Shown here: one piece after another, positions 1-8,853 of the stretch | Layout: each line of letters starts with the position of its first letter | How positions within the stretch are numbered: position 1 is the first letter of the stretch | Assembly (NCBI GenBank): GCA_020054065.1 | Contig: JAGVLX010000022.1 | Span: 1-38,670 of the forward strand | DNA from: Parachlamydiales bacterium | Lineage (GTDB): Bacteria > Chlamydiota > Chlamydiia > Chlamydiales > JAEYWL01 | Reading direction: 5' to 3' | DNA: 38,670 nt | Program-made: the position numbers and the translations under genes | The notes under the pieces: model-generated | The model's input: only the letters and a program-made list of their open reading frames with translations | The model's database searches: none | What the model was told of the DNA's origin: nothing

Positions 1-192
1 AACTGGGAAATGCATTACATTACAAACCAATCTTACCGACTTTAGCAAAAGCAAACTTGTCCAAGTTCTCAGACCGCACTAATTGGCAGAAGTCAGGAGA
101 ATGATGCTAATAAAGTAGAGTGTTTTTTTGCCCATAACACAAATAAATCCCTGAAAACGACTATCTTTACAAGATATTATTTTTTAATGTAA

Positions 193-1098
193 TTAACTCT
201 TTATGTAGTTTAGGTCTTTTGAGTCATCTATTGATTTATTTTCGCATCGAATAAGAATATCACGATATTGATCAAGGTTCACCCCAGCTTTGGCGGAAAC
301 CATGACTGCTACTTGATCCCGCTTCAATCCAGCCACAAAACGATCCGTTTCGGCGCGGTCCATTGGCTTAGGCGTCCAGTATTCATGGCAAATATTATCT
401 GCAACATCATAGTGCCCGGATTCCCCTTTCAACACTTGATCCGCAAAAACGCCATATAGAATATATTCCGACAAATTCCATTGCCGTGCCACCGCATCAA
501 TCCATGGGCGACCTGAAATTTCCGCAATTCGCTGATGCAACTTAAGCACGTTTTCCCTGCGCCACGTCACCACATTCCCGATATAGCGTGCGCCAAAATA
601 GTCTTGTGGTGAAATACCTAGCAATTTCGCTGCTGCCCGATGCCACTTATAGTGGGATTCGATGTTCCCTCCGCCCGGAATCTTAAATAAACGTACATGG
701 CTTCCATGCTCAAAAGTATGGAAATCAAACGAGCGGATAAAAGCGACATCTGAATCGATAAACACAAAGACATCTTCATGCACATGTTCAGCCATGGATA
801 ACTTGACGATTTGCTGGACTATCCAATTGCGAATTGGCAAGCCTTTAAAATTAAACCACCATTTTCTGGCAAAAGGAAGGCGCATGATCCAATTCGGCAA
901 GACAGATTCGACAGCAATCAATTCGTTTTCAGGAGTTTTAAGCTGTTTGAACAGGTCGAGATCACGCTGGTCGACGATCAAATAGTGTTTATAAGGCGGC
1001 TTTACATACTTAACTAGACTGGAACAGAGTAGCTTACACCGTTCAAAATCTGGCGCAAAACTAGGGGTGATGATGGCATATGAACGTTCGTTTTTCAT
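193..1098 (-). CDS. DUF6492-like putative glycosyltransferase
   Basis: This 301-residue protein resembles DUF6492-type proteins, which are glycosyltransferase-like enzymes of surface glycan loci. The N-terminus (YAIITPSFAPDFERC) fits a GT-A nucleotide-binding fold, and an acidic DxD-type motif (FIDSDVAF, D115-S-D117) could bind a metal and a nucleotide sugar. No signal peptide or membrane segment is visible, so it is probably cytosolic. It lies 4 bp downstream of the GT4 gene on the same strand, so the two are almost certainly co-transcribed. Donor and acceptor cannot be told from the sequence. The family call is from memory of the motif pattern; the placement in a glycan cluster supports it. 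Confidence 0.7.
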   Translation of the reverse strand: MKNERSYAIITPSFAPDFERCKLLCSSLVKYVKPPYKHYLIVDQRDLDLFKQLKTPENELIAVESVLPNWIMRLPFARKWWFNFKGLPIRNWIVQQIVKLSMAEHVHEDVFVFIDSDVAFIRSFDFHTFEHGSHVRLFKIPGGGNIESHYKWHRAAAKLLGISPQDYFGARYIGNVVTWRRENVLKLHQRIAEISGRPWIDAVARQWNLSEYILYGVFADQVLKGESGHYDVADNICHEYWTPKPMDRAETDRFVAGLKRDQVAVMVSAKAGVNLDQYRDILIRCENKSIDDSKDLNYIKS

Positions 1099-1102
1099 CT
1101 TT

Positions 1103-2332
1103 TTACTTTTGTTTTTCGCTGGTTGTCATCCAGCGATCCAAATGTCCTTTCAGCAACTGATAACAGCTGTGGAAATCATATTGCTCTGAAGCAAATTCCT
1201 TCCCATTCAAACCCATCCGCTGAGCTTGCGCCGGATGGCGCAGTAACTCGGAGATCCTCTCCGCCATTTTATGCAAATCCATCCAAGGAATCAAATAGCC
1301 ATTTAATCCATCCTTAAGCCAGTCGCTGATCCCGCCGCTATCAAAACCGACCACTGCTTTGCCATACCGCATCATTTCAATCCCTACAGCTCCAAACGGT
1401 TCAGGCCATACGGAGGGGACAACTCCAAAGGAACAAGATTGGTAATAGGCGGCCAATTCCTGAGGAGGCAAGTAGCCCACAAATTTGATTTTTTCTTCCA
1501 GCTGCAGTTCTTTTGCAAGCGATCGGCACGTTTCCAGGTAGTTGCCCTTACCAATGACAATAAGCTCAAAAGACTCTTTCACCAAGCCTAAAGAACGGAT
1601 AAGGCAATCCAATCCCTTGCCTTTGAGGATTTGTCCTACGTATAGGATACGGTGATTAACAACCGCAGCCTTTGCAGAGGATTCGTGAGCTGGGGAAACC
1701 GGCGGAATGATGGTGATTTTAGATTCAGGGTAGCCTTGGAGGATCAATTCCTTATGCATAAAACTGGATGCGACAATAAAGCTGTTACATTGCTGATCTA
1801 AACGGATCCGTTCTTGCTGCTGGCAATAGCTAACTTTTTTGAACCCCAGTTTTCCGGTGACCGGATCGGATTGAATAAATGCAAGACCCGGAAATAAACA
1901 GCAGACTCCAGCCCTCCGCGTACAAATTTTGCGCGATAAAGGATAGGTTTTGGATCCGCGTAAGCAATACACTTCATGATCATGTTCCATATGCACGACG
2001 GGTTTTGCAGACGCTAAAAGTTCTTCATAGACAGGTATGGAAAGGCACTTATGCAAATAAATTAAGTCTGGGTCGATTTCAGCAAGTGCATTGCGAATCC
2101 CTTTTTTGACCGTGCTGGATTCTCCATCAAAATCGATCTGAAACGTTTTGGGGAAGATGTGGTTAAATTCTTGCTCGCCAAACCCGGTTGCGGTTGAGTA
2201 CACGAAAGCTAAATCGTATTCATGAGCCATCCTGGTACACACAGTTTCGATGTTCTGCTCCGCACCGCCAAACCGTCCGAACTTTTCATTGACAATCACT
2301 ATTTTTTTACGCATACCTTGGTTTAATATCAA
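1103..2332 (-). CDS. Glycosyltransferase family 4 (GT-B)
   Basis: The product (409 aa from the TTG start) is a GT4 enzyme that moves a sugar from a nucleotide-sugar donor onto a glycan or lipid-linked acceptor in the cytosol. The N-terminal Rossmann domain carries the usual glycine-rich loop (FGRFGGAEQN, about residues 18-27), followed by a Cys/His-containing segment (EHDHEVYCLRG) common in this subgroup. The C-terminal domain has the EX7E motif EPFGAVGIE (E311 to E319) and the following GG-containing donor loop. Two starts are possible: TTG at 2332, preceded by an AGAGA purine run, or ATG at 2314, whose nearest AAGG sits too close. It is divergent from the GT2 gene starting at 2347, leaving only 14 bp between them, so any promoter must overlap coding sequence. 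Confidence 0.9.
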   Translation of the reverse strand: MILNQGMRKKIVIVNEKFGRFGGAEQNIETVCTRMAHEYDLAFVYSTATGFGEQEFNHIFPKTFQIDFDGESSTVKKGIRNALAEIDPDLIYLHKCLSIPVYEELLASAKPVVHMEHDHEVYCLRGSKTYPLSRKICTRRAGVCCLFPGLAFIQSDPVTGKLGFKKVSYCQQQERIRLDQQCNSFIVASSFMHKELILQGYPESKITIIPPVSPAHESSAKAAVVNHRILYVGQILKGKGLDCLIRSLGLVKESFELIVIGKGNYLETCRSLAKELQLEEKIKFVGYLPPQELAAYYQSCSFGVVPSVWPEPFGAVGIEMMRYGKAVVGFDSGGISDWLKDGLNGYLIPWMDLHKMAERISELLRHPAQAQRMGLNGKEFASEQYDFHSCYQLLKGHLDRWMTTSEKQK

Positions 2333-2346
2333 AATTCTCTTTACGT

Positions 2347-3594
2347 ATGCACGTTGTTTTAGTCATCACGGAACAATTTCCGCCTGAAATCGCCCCGCTC
2401 GTCCATTCTTTGCATGCCCAACATCACACAACAACGCTGCTTTACAATCCGAATCTGCCGCTTGATTTTCCATTTTTTGCCCTATTTTCAGCCGCTTTTC
2501 CTTTGTTACTGCCGCAAGAGCAATTGGAAGCTTTGCAGCCTGAACTCATTCTTTCCTGCGATTCCAAACCCGCATTTCAAACTACACGATGCCCGATGTT
2601 CACGGTTGATCCCGCATTGCCGGTCCCGCATGAGTTAATTCAAAATAAGATGACTCAACCAAAACAGCTTGCGCTTCCTCGCTTATCGCTACCCACCATT
2701 TCAATTATCATGCGCACCAAAAATTCCGCCGACATTTTAGATCAGACCCTAAAAGCATTATTTTCCCAACAACTTGTGACGTTTGATTTTCTCGCCATCG
2801 ATTCCGGTTCGACTGATCAAACCGTGTCTATATTAAAGGCATATGAGGTTAAGGTGCATGCAATCGAATCGAAAAATTACTTCCCAGGCCCAGTTCTCAA
2901 TCATGCCATGACCTTATGCAAAGGCCAACTAGTTGTTTTTTTAAACTCCGATGCCGTGATGCTGACTCCATACACCTTATACAATCTTCTTAGGACGTTC
3001 CAAGACTCAGCGGTCCAAGCTGCCTTTGCTCGGCAAATTGCACGGCCCGAAGCACATACTTGGGTCCGGCGCGACTATCAAACAGCTTTCCCTGACCATC
3101 CCGAAGCTCCAAAATGGCTTCCTCTTTCGCTCTGCCTCGCCGCTATGCGCCGTTCCATCTGGCAAAAACGAGCCTTCTATTCTTTTGCTTGGGGTTCTGA
3201 GGATGTGGAGTGGGGGAGATGGGCGCAACAATCGGGACATAAAATTTTCTATGCGTACGATTCCCTAGTCATGCACTCCCATAACTACACCCTTAGTCAA
3301 CTTTATGGGCGCCGCTTTATTGAGGGAGAAGCCGATGCCTATATTTATAAAAACAATTATGGTTATGGCAGCTTTATCAAAGATTGGATAAAGTCAACAG
3401 CCAGAGATGTTTACGTTCATATCAAGTCGCTTGACCTCGTAGGCGGATGTCTTGCCCCGATGCGCCGCATGGTTTATTATTGGGCTTACTACCAAGGGCA
3501 TAAACATGGCGAACGGCGTGTGAAATCCAACGATGTTGATGCTTCGTTAGGACAAGAAACGGTATTAAGCCGACACGATTCTTTTCGTAAATAA
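2347..3594 (+). CDS. Glycosyltransferase family 2 with N-terminal extension
   Basis: The protein (415 aa) has an unrecognised N-terminal part of about 110 residues followed by a GT2 domain from about residue 117 (TISIIMRTKNSADIL). The hallmarks are an IDSGSTDQT nucleotide-binding segment (D152) and a DxD-equivalent LNSDAVML (D202), plus a GSEDVEWGRW acidic motif typical of the catalytic-base region. It would transfer a sugar to a growing glycan on the cytosolic side of the membrane. It is transcribed away from the GT4 gene with a 14-bp gap. The N-terminal extension could be an acceptor-binding module. Linkage specificity cannot be predicted. Confidence 0.88.
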   Translation: MHVVLVITEQFPPEIAPLVHSLHAQHHTTTLLYNPNLPLDFPFFALFSAAFPLLLPQEQLEALQPELILSCDSKPAFQTTRCPMFTVDPALPVPHELIQNKMTQPKQLALPRLSLPTISIIMRTKNSADILDQTLKALFSQQLVTFDFLAIDSGSTDQTVSILKAYEVKVHAIESKNYFPGPVLNHAMTLCKGQLVVFLNSDAVMLTPYTLYNLLRTFQDSAVQAAFARQIARPEAHTWVRRDYQTAFPDHPEAPKWLPLSLCLAAMRRSIWQKRAFYSFAWGSEDVEWGRWAQQSGHKIFYAYDSLVMHSHNYTLSQLYGRRFIEGEADAYIYKNNYGYGSFIKDWIKSTARDVYVHIKSLDLVGGCLAPMRRMVYYWAYYQGHKHGERRVKSNDVDASLGQETVLSRHDSFRK

Positions 3595-3656
3595 TTTAAA
3601 ATCAGTAAGATTATTAAGATCTATATCAAGCCTAACTAAATTAAAATCAATACATT

Positions 3657-3685
3657 TATACAATTATTAAAAATAATGTTATAAT
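3657..3685 (+). promoter_or_regulatory. Sigma-70-type promoter for the 3740 operon
   Basis: A perfect -10 box TATAAT at 3680-3685 is preceded at 17 bp by TATACA (3657-3662, 4 of 6 matches to TTGACA). The surroundings are very AT-rich. The predicted transcription start falls on the palindrome at 3692-3712. Confidence 0.6.
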
Positions 3686-3691
3686 CATAAT

Positions 3692-3712
3692 ATAAGGACA
3701 ACCTGTCCTTAT
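3692..3712. promoter_or_regulatory. Perfect 9-bp palindrome at the predicted transcription start
   Basis: ATAAGGACA and TGTCCTTAT are perfect inverted arms separated by ACC. The palindrome starts 6 bp after the TATAAT box and ends 27 bp before the ATG at 3740. It could be a repressor operator or a 5' UTR hairpin. The regulator is unknown. Confidence 0.5.
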
Positions 3713-3739
3713 TCACGGATACCAGGAGATGACATAGCT

Positions 3740-4141
3740 ATGGAAACGCAAAAAATTGTCATGTTTGGTGAAGCCGAAAAAGGGGAATACCGCACGCCTT
3801 ACTATTGCCGTGAATTAGCCCAATTAGTTGAGTTTCTGGGCCACCCCCCTCCACACAGCTTGGGACTGCATTATGCGATCCAAGCTTTGATGTATAAATA
3901 CTCCCTAATCTTCTTTCGAGTGAGGGAAGAAGGTTTTAGCCTACCTGACTATTATATTGGACTACGCTTATTACAGCATGAAGAGTTGGCACGCGACTTG
4001 CTTGCTATTTGCGTACCAGGAATAGGTACAGGCGAAGTTATGAAATCTTTGACTAGGCTTTGCAATACGTATCACAGCATTATAATAACAAATGAACGAG
4101 ACTTGTACGATTATTTAACGGAACATTGTATGCAACTTTAA
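3740..4141 (+). CDS. Hypothetical protein, first gene of a two-gene operon
   Basis: I do not recognise this 133-residue protein. It has no signal peptide, no convincing transmembrane segment and no catalytic motif. The middle is rich in aromatic and helix-forming residues (YAIQALMYKYSLIFFRVREE) and it ends in an acidic, Tyr-rich helix. An AGGAG box at 3724-3728 lies about 11 nt before the ATG. A promoter and palindrome lie directly upstream. The PEP-CTERM protein gene follows about 20 bp after the stop if its GTG start at 4162 is used, so the two are probably one transcript. This suggests, but does not show, a link to the exported protein. Confidence 0.6.
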   Translation: METQKIVMFGEAEKGEYRTPYYCRELAQLVEFLGHPPPHSLGLHYAIQALMYKYSLIFFRVREEGFSLPDYYIGLRLLQHEELARDLLAICVPGIGTGEVMKSLTRLCNTYHSIIITNERDLYDYLTEHCMQL

Positions 4142-4161
4142 TATATAGTGAGAGTTTGAAT

Positions 4162-4884
4162 GTGAAAAAATTATACAATTTCATGCTAGTAACATTTAGT
4201 GTTGTCGCCTTTAATTTGTCGGCAGTAGACGTACCGGTAAACCCTGCTGATTTTAATGGCAGTCGTTCCACTTCTAATGCTAGCCAATTAACTGGCAACT
4301 CTGCTTGGGGACCGGGTGGGGAAGGATTTAAAATTAGTTGGTCGATTGTTCCTTTGGGACAAACGTTCCACTATATTTACACCATTACTGATGCGGCTGG
4401 AGGTCCTTTAAATAAGGCTTTGAGCCATCTTTTATTAGAAATCAGTCCAAATATCACTCAAAACAATATTGCGCAAATCATCTATAATACAACTCCAAAC
4501 TTTACCGAAGACAGTCCTAAAACCTTCACTCCGCAAGACGGCAATTCAAATCCAGGCATGCCTGGAAACCTCTATGGGTTAAAATTTGAAGATTTTGCCA
4601 ATTCCTCATTACCAGTCATCGATTTTATCTCGACACGCATCCCAATCTGGGGTGATTTCTATGCTAAAGATGGAAAAACTGGTGGTCAATTCAACTATGT
4701 CTTTAATACTAACTTTGGAACCGATCCAACTTTGGCTACAGTCGATTTCTCGGGCTGGATTCCAATCCCTGACACGCACGTAATCAATGTACCTGAGCCA
4801 GAAACATGGTTGATTTTAGGAAGCGTATTAGCGATTTCATGTCTAGCAGGCATGCGCAAACGGATGCTTAAAACCGCAAGGTAA
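4162..4884 (+). CDS. Secreted protein with C-terminal PEP-CTERM sorting signal
   Basis: The preferred start is GTG at 4162 because a GTGAGAG Shine-Dalgarno-like run lies 7 nt upstream and the protein then opens with a classical signal peptide (VKKLYNFMLVTFSVVAFNLS). A TTG at 4126 in the same frame would add 12 residues before it. The mature part is Asn/Ser/Thr/Gly-rich and probably beta-structured. The C-terminus is a textbook PEP-CTERM signal: VPEPETWLIL, a hydrophobic helix, then a basic tail (RKRMLKTAR). Such signals are recognised by exosortases and are linked to exopolysaccharide loci, which matches the glycosyltransferase surroundings. No exosortase is present in this window. The gene ends in a 17-bp convergent overlap with the GT2 gene at 4868. 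Confidence 0.75.
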   Translation: MKKLYNFMLVTFSVVAFNLSAVDVPVNPADFNGSRSTSNASQLTGNSAWGPGGEGFKISWSIVPLGQTFHYIYTITDAAGGPLNKALSHLLLEISPNITQNNIAQIIYNTTPNFTEDSPKTFTPQDGNSNPGMPGNLYGLKFEDFANSSLPVIDFISTRIPIWGDFYAKDGKTGGQFNYVFNTNFGTDPTLATVDFSGWIPIPDTHVINVPEPETWLILGSVLAISCLAGMRKRMLKTAR

Positions 4885-5785
4885 TTACCAGCGGGCTATA
4901 TTGGCCCGTTTTAAATGCGCCTTTGATCGCTCCCCATTTGCGGGCTAAGCGATCCAAGAAATCAAGTTTAGCAAACTGAATCTCATCATCCGATCGGGTG
5001 AGAAGGAGTTTTGCATAGATGCCAAAATATTTTCCAATCTGCAAACACTTCCACACACTGGCTTTAAAATTTTTAGGCGGATAGTCAGGCCATTTTTTAG
5101 CCAGAACGACATTCCCTTCGGTACGTTTCATCGATTGTTTGAGCATTTCGGGCAAAGAATCGCGATGATGATGAAAAATAATACACTTTGGTGCGAAGAC
5201 GACCCGGCCAGCATGACTTTTTAAAACTCGCCAACATAAATCCGCATCTTCATTTGTATCTAATTTGGTGTCAAAACCGTTCACTTTTAAAATATCTTTC
5301 TTGCGGTACCAAGCGTTGGCAGTTTGAACCGAAGGTAAATAGGGATGTCGCAATACCCATTCTTGGTCGAGTATTTTCCTGGAATTCATCCATTCTTGGA
5401 CGATGTTAAACGCCTCTCCGCCTTCAATTCTGCCGGCGACAATCGCCACCGAAGAATCTTCAAACATATTTCTGCCTTCTATCAACCAATGGGGGTCGCA
5501 ATAACAGTCAGCATCCGTAAATGCGATATAAGTTCCGCTTGCTTTTTCTAAACCCTTATTGTGTGCATAGGTGACGCCGCGCGACGGTTCTGAAAGCAGG
5601 ATGACTTGTGGGTACTTTTTAATGATTTCTTGAGTTCCGTCATTAGATCCGTTATCCACGATGATTAATTCATGGGAGGGCGAGTGTTCCGAGGCATTTA
5701 GAATAGAAGAAATGCAGCGCTCAATGGTCTTTGCCCCATTAACCCCTATAATGATGGATATATCCGGATCATTTTTTGGGTGCAT
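4868..5785 (-). CDS. Glycosyltransferase family 2, tandem paralogue A
   Basis: This 305-residue GT2 enzyme starts with the nucleotide-binding strand DISIIIGVNGAKTIERC, then IVDNGSNDGT (D44) and the DxD motif FTDADCYCDPHW (D91-A-D93), and later an NEDADLCWRV catalytic-region motif. It closely parallels the neighbouring GT2 at 5769 in order and wording (DADCYC.P.WLIEG, EWM, LDQEWVL, HHHRDS), so the pair arose by tandem duplication. The start overlaps the upstream gene's end by 17 bp, which indicates translational coupling. It is the last gene of the run flippase, GT2, GT2 on the minus strand. Sugar specificity is unknown. Confidence 0.88.
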   Translation of the reverse strand: MHPKNDPDISIIIGVNGAKTIERCISSILNASEHSPSHELIIVDNGSNDGTQEIIKKYPQVILLSEPSRGVTYAHNKGLEKASGTYIAFTDADCYCDPHWLIEGRNMFEDSSVAIVAGRIEGGEAFNIVQEWMNSRKILDQEWVLRHPYLPSVQTANAWYRKKDILKVNGFDTKLDTNEDADLCWRVLKSHAGRVVFAPKCIIFHHHRDSLPEMLKQSMKRTEGNVVLAKKWPDYPPKNFKASVWKCLQIGKYFGIYAKLLLTRSDDEIQFAKLDFLDRLARKWGAIKGAFKTGQYSPLVITLRF

Positions 5786-6671
5786 CGGAAAACCAATATT
5801 TGAACCGCCAGCGAATGAGTCCCCATTTACGAGCTAGGCGGCTGATGAAATCGTATTTTGCAAATTCGGATTTTTTATGATCATCTCTTTTTAGAACCGA
5901 TAGGAAATAAATAAATCCATATTTCACGATTTGGCCTATTTCCCATAGGCTTGTTTTAAACGTTCTTTGGGGATGATTTTTCCATTTTTGAGCTAAAAAT
6001 AATCCTGCTTCAGCACGACTTGCTGATACTCTAAAAAATTCTTCTACGCTGTCACGGTGATTATGATAAACGACTGCCTGAGAAGCAAAAACAACTTTTT
6101 TTCCGGTTTTGCTTTGGATGTTCCAGCACAAATCGGCATCTTGTCCGGACAATAAGTTTACGTCGAACCCACCTACGTCTAAAATATCACTAATCTTAAA
6201 AAAAGCATTAGCCGTTTGAACATAGGGCATAAATTGATTTTTTAACACCCACTCTTGGTCTAATACGCGATGCTGATTCATCCACTCCTGAAGCAGATTG
6301 TTTGTCGCCCCGCCCTCAATTTTCCCTCCCACTATTCCTACTGCTGGATCGTGAAAAAATTTAATCCCTTCAATCAACCAATTCGGCGTACAGTAACAAT
6401 CAGCATCCGTAAAGGCCGCATACTCCCCTTGGGCAACGGTCAATCCTTTGTTTCGAGCAGCTGAGACGCCTCGTATTTGTTCTTTCTCCACAATTAGCTG
6501 GGGATACCTCTTTAGAATTGCTTGTGTTTCATCCGTCGAACCGTTATCCACTACAATAATTTCATGGCTGGGAGAATCCTTGGAAAGTGATAATAATGAA
6601 TCAATGCACTGTGTGATTGTGCGTGAACCATTCAAAACACCAACAATGATTGATATTTGAGGCTTCGACAT
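5769..6671 (-). CDS. Glycosyltransferase family 2, tandem paralogue B
   Basis: This 300-residue GT2 enzyme has an N-terminal QISIIVGVLNGSRTI strand, VDNGSTDET (D42) and the metal-binding FTDADCYCTPNW motif (D89-A-D91), with a GQDADLCWN segment near residue 180. The soluble protein has no signal peptide. Its ATG shares one base with the stop codon of the flippase gene (TAATG), and its 3' end overlaps the next GT2 by 17 bp, so the three genes form a tightly coupled operon. The role is stepwise assembly of a lipid-linked oligosaccharide or polymer, inferred from the flippase partner. Confidence 0.88.
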   Translation of the reverse strand: MSKPQISIIVGVLNGSRTITQCIDSLLSLSKDSPSHEIIVVDNGSTDETQAILKRYPQLIVEKEQIRGVSAARNKGLTVAQGEYAAFTDADCYCTPNWLIEGIKFFHDPAVGIVGGKIEGGATNNLLQEWMNQHRVLDQEWVLKNQFMPYVQTANAFFKISDILDVGGFDVNLLSGQDADLCWNIQSKTGKKVVFASQAVVYHNHRDSVEEFFRVSASRAEAGLFLAQKWKNHPQRTFKTSLWEIGQIVKYGFIYFLSVLKRDDHKKSEFAKYDFISRLARKWGLIRWRFKYWFSDAPKK

Positions 6672-8194
6672 TATGCTCTCCGGAACAATTGGACCCTAAA
6701 CTTTGTTTTAAACCATTTTTTTTCTATAGAGTCCATAAAAAAACTCCAATACATGATTAAAAATGCCAAAGATCCCGGCACTGAAAGCAGGATAATATCA
6801 AAAATATTCCCTGGTGAATATAGATCCTTCAACCCCAGCGTAATGGCAGCTTGTACAATGCCTGCGGCTACAGAAGGAAGAATCGATTTTTTAATATAGT
6901 GGATATAGGAAATGTCATAGAACTTACACACCGTGCGAGCCCATAAAAAGATACCCGCGATGGCGCTGCAAAAATTGGCAGCTGCAACTCCGGCCATGCC
7001 AAAAGGATGAACCAAAATAAAGCTGCAAATTAAAAAAACTGTAATGCTGATCGCAAAATTGCGCCCTAGCAGATGCTGGTGTTCGCTCATGGCGATGATG
7101 TCAACCGAGATGGTTTGGGTCGTGGATGTCCACATGGTGATCAGCATAATATTCAGAAGAACGGCTGAAAAGGCAAACTCTTCTCCCACCCAAAACACAA
7201 TCAGTTCATGGGAAAAAATCCATCCCGACACCAAGAAAATCGTCGCCGGCACCAAAGCGTATTTGGTGCCTTGGATCATGATGCGCCTGATTTCATCATA
7301 ATTCTTCGTTGTATGCTGGTGGGCGATGATCGGCGTTAACACTACCGTCATTTGCTTGACAAACCGGAAAATATAGGAGGAAAGCCTTAAAGCGATTGCA
7401 TATAGTGAAACTGCCGCCAAAGAAAAGTAATATTGGACAATCATGGGAGCTGACTGGGAAACGACCATTACGGATAAATTAGCCATGAATTGCATGGAGG
7501 TAAAGGAAAGGAGCTCTCGAAAAATAGAAAAATCCGCCAGTGATTTGGAGATACGTAATCCTTTGACCAGGTAGAAGGAGATGGTAATGTAAAAACCATA
7601 TTCGAAAATCACCGACAGCAGATTTAGGACGCCTAAGGTGACGATTCCATACCCTTCTCCCAGTAAATACCATGCGGACAGAGCATAAAGTGCCGTCATG
7701 AAGGTGGAAGTAAGATTAATAATGTAGATATATTGTTCTCCGAACAACAGGCCCCTGAAGATCGCTAGGGGAAGGCAAATGATAATCGAGCGGGTTGCCA
7801 GCAATGCTAACAAGATCAAAGCTGTATGGTGTAAGTCGTTTGGAATTGAAAAGAAATTATTGAAGAATACACCTATGACAAATAATCCTGTCAACCCGAT
7901 GGAAGCTAAAAAAATATAGACATAGAGGGTTGTGCTTAGAATTTTATTGCAGCGGTTTTGATCGTCGGTGGCTTTGCATTGGGCAACGTATTTGACAACA
8001 CCGGTATAAAACCCAAAATCCAGCAGTTCGAAGAAGCTTAACAGCGAAAAAATCAATGACCAAAGACCGAATGCATCTTTGCCGACATGGCTTAAGATGT
8101 AGGGGGTCAATAAATATAAAATAACGACAGACATGAAGAAGGCGAAATAACCCGTCAGGGTATTCAGTACAATCCGTTTACCGATTCCAGCCAT
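6671..8194 (-). CDS. Polysaccharide flippase (Wzx-like, MOP superfamily)
   Basis: This 507-residue protein is almost wholly hydrophobic, with about 12-14 predicted membrane helices, beginning with GYFAFFMSVVILYLLTPYIL, then GLWSLIFSLLSFFELLDFGF, the usual opening of O-antigen/teichoic-acid type exporters. It would move lipid-linked glycans across the inner membrane. Its length is typical for the family. The stop codon overlaps the ATG of the GT2 downstream (TAATG). The peroxiredoxin gene ends 21 bp upstream on the same strand, so read-through from it is possible. A GAAGGCG run precedes the ATG. Substrate is unknown. Confidence 0.85.
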   Translation of the reverse strand: MAGIGKRIVLNTLTGYFAFFMSVVILYLLTPYILSHVGKDAFGLWSLIFSLLSFFELLDFGFYTGVVKYVAQCKATDDQNRCNKILSTTLYVYIFLASIGLTGLFVIGVFFNNFFSIPNDLHHTALILLALLATRSIIICLPLAIFRGLLFGEQYIYIINLTSTFMTALYALSAWYLLGEGYGIVTLGVLNLLSVIFEYGFYITISFYLVKGLRISKSLADFSIFRELLSFTSMQFMANLSVMVVSQSAPMIVQYYFSLAAVSLYAIALRLSSYIFRFVKQMTVVLTPIIAHQHTTKNYDEIRRIMIQGTKYALVPATIFLVSGWIFSHELIVFWVGEEFAFSAVLLNIMLITMWTSTTQTISVDIIAMSEHQHLLGRNFAISITVFLICSFILVHPFGMAGVAAANFCSAIAGIFLWARTVCKFYDISYIHYIKKSILPSVAAGIVQAAITLGLKDLYSPGNIFDIILLSVPGSLAFLIMYWSFFMDSIEKKWFKTKFRVQLFRRA

Positions 8195-8215
8195 TTACGC
8201 CTTCAAACTTGCAGG

Positions 8216-8812
8216 TTATTTTACTGTAATCAATGCAAAATATTGTTGGATCCCTTCATGGGTGGGTTTAAGGGAATGCTTGCCCACTTGCCAGTTTGCG
8301 GGGCAAACCTCTCCGTTCTGTTCGAAGTAGATAAGGGAATCTAACATACGCAACGCTTCGTCCACCGAACGTCCGAGCGGCAGATCATTGACCACTTGGT
8401 GCCTGACAATCCCTTCCCGGTCAATTAAAAATAGGCCGCGATAAGAAATTCCCTCATGCGGAATCAACACATCGTAGTCTTTAGAAATGGTTTTATTGAT
8501 GTCGGAAACGATTGGATATTCAACACCTTGAATCCCCCCTTTGCTTTTAGGAGTATTCAGCCATGCCAGGTGGGAATAGGCACTATCTACCGAACACCCA
8601 ATGACCTGTGCATTCCGTTTTCTGAATTCATTGCGCCGCTCTTGAAACGCATGAAGTTCGGTAGGGCAAACAAAGGTAAAGTCAAGCGGATAAAAAAATA
8701 GGACCACATATTGGCCGCGAAAACTCGATAGGGTGAAATTTTCAATAATTCTTCCTTCCTGCGCTGCTTTAGCGGCAAACTCAGGTGCTTTCTTTCCAAC
8801 TAAAACGCTCAT
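8216..8812 (-). CDS. ahpC: Typical 2-Cys peroxiredoxin (AhpC/Prx1 type)
   Basis: The 198-residue protein reduces hydrogen and organic peroxides in the cytosol. The peroxidatic cysteine is C49 in DFTFVCPTE, and the resolving cysteine is C170 in GEVCPANW, so both catalytic cysteines of the typical 2-Cys class are present. Full length matches the family. An AAGGAG ribosome-binding site lies 8 nt before the ATG. No AhpF-like reductase is in the window, so a thioredoxin is the likely reductant. The metallo-beta-lactamase-fold gene lies 41 bp upstream on the same strand. The symbol follows chlamydial usage for this thiol peroxidase. Confidence 0.93.
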   Translation of the reverse strand: MSVLVGKKAPEFAAKAAQEGRIIENFTLSSFRGQYVVLFFYPLDFTFVCPTELHAFQERRNEFRKRNAQVIGCSVDSAYSHLAWLNTPKSKGGIQGVEYPIVSDINKTISKDYDVLIPHEGISYRGLFLIDREGIVRHQVVNDLPLGRSVDEALRMLDSLIYFEQNGEVCPANWQVGKHSLKPTHEGIQQYFALITVK

Positions 8813-8853
8813 CGTATGTCTCCTTTATGTAAAGTGTAGGGGGTGAAACTAGG

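Noticed and set aside
2..82. A 26-codon open frame entering from the left edge and ending in TAA
   Set aside because: Too short and unrecognisable; it could be the end of a gene outside the window but has no supporting motif.
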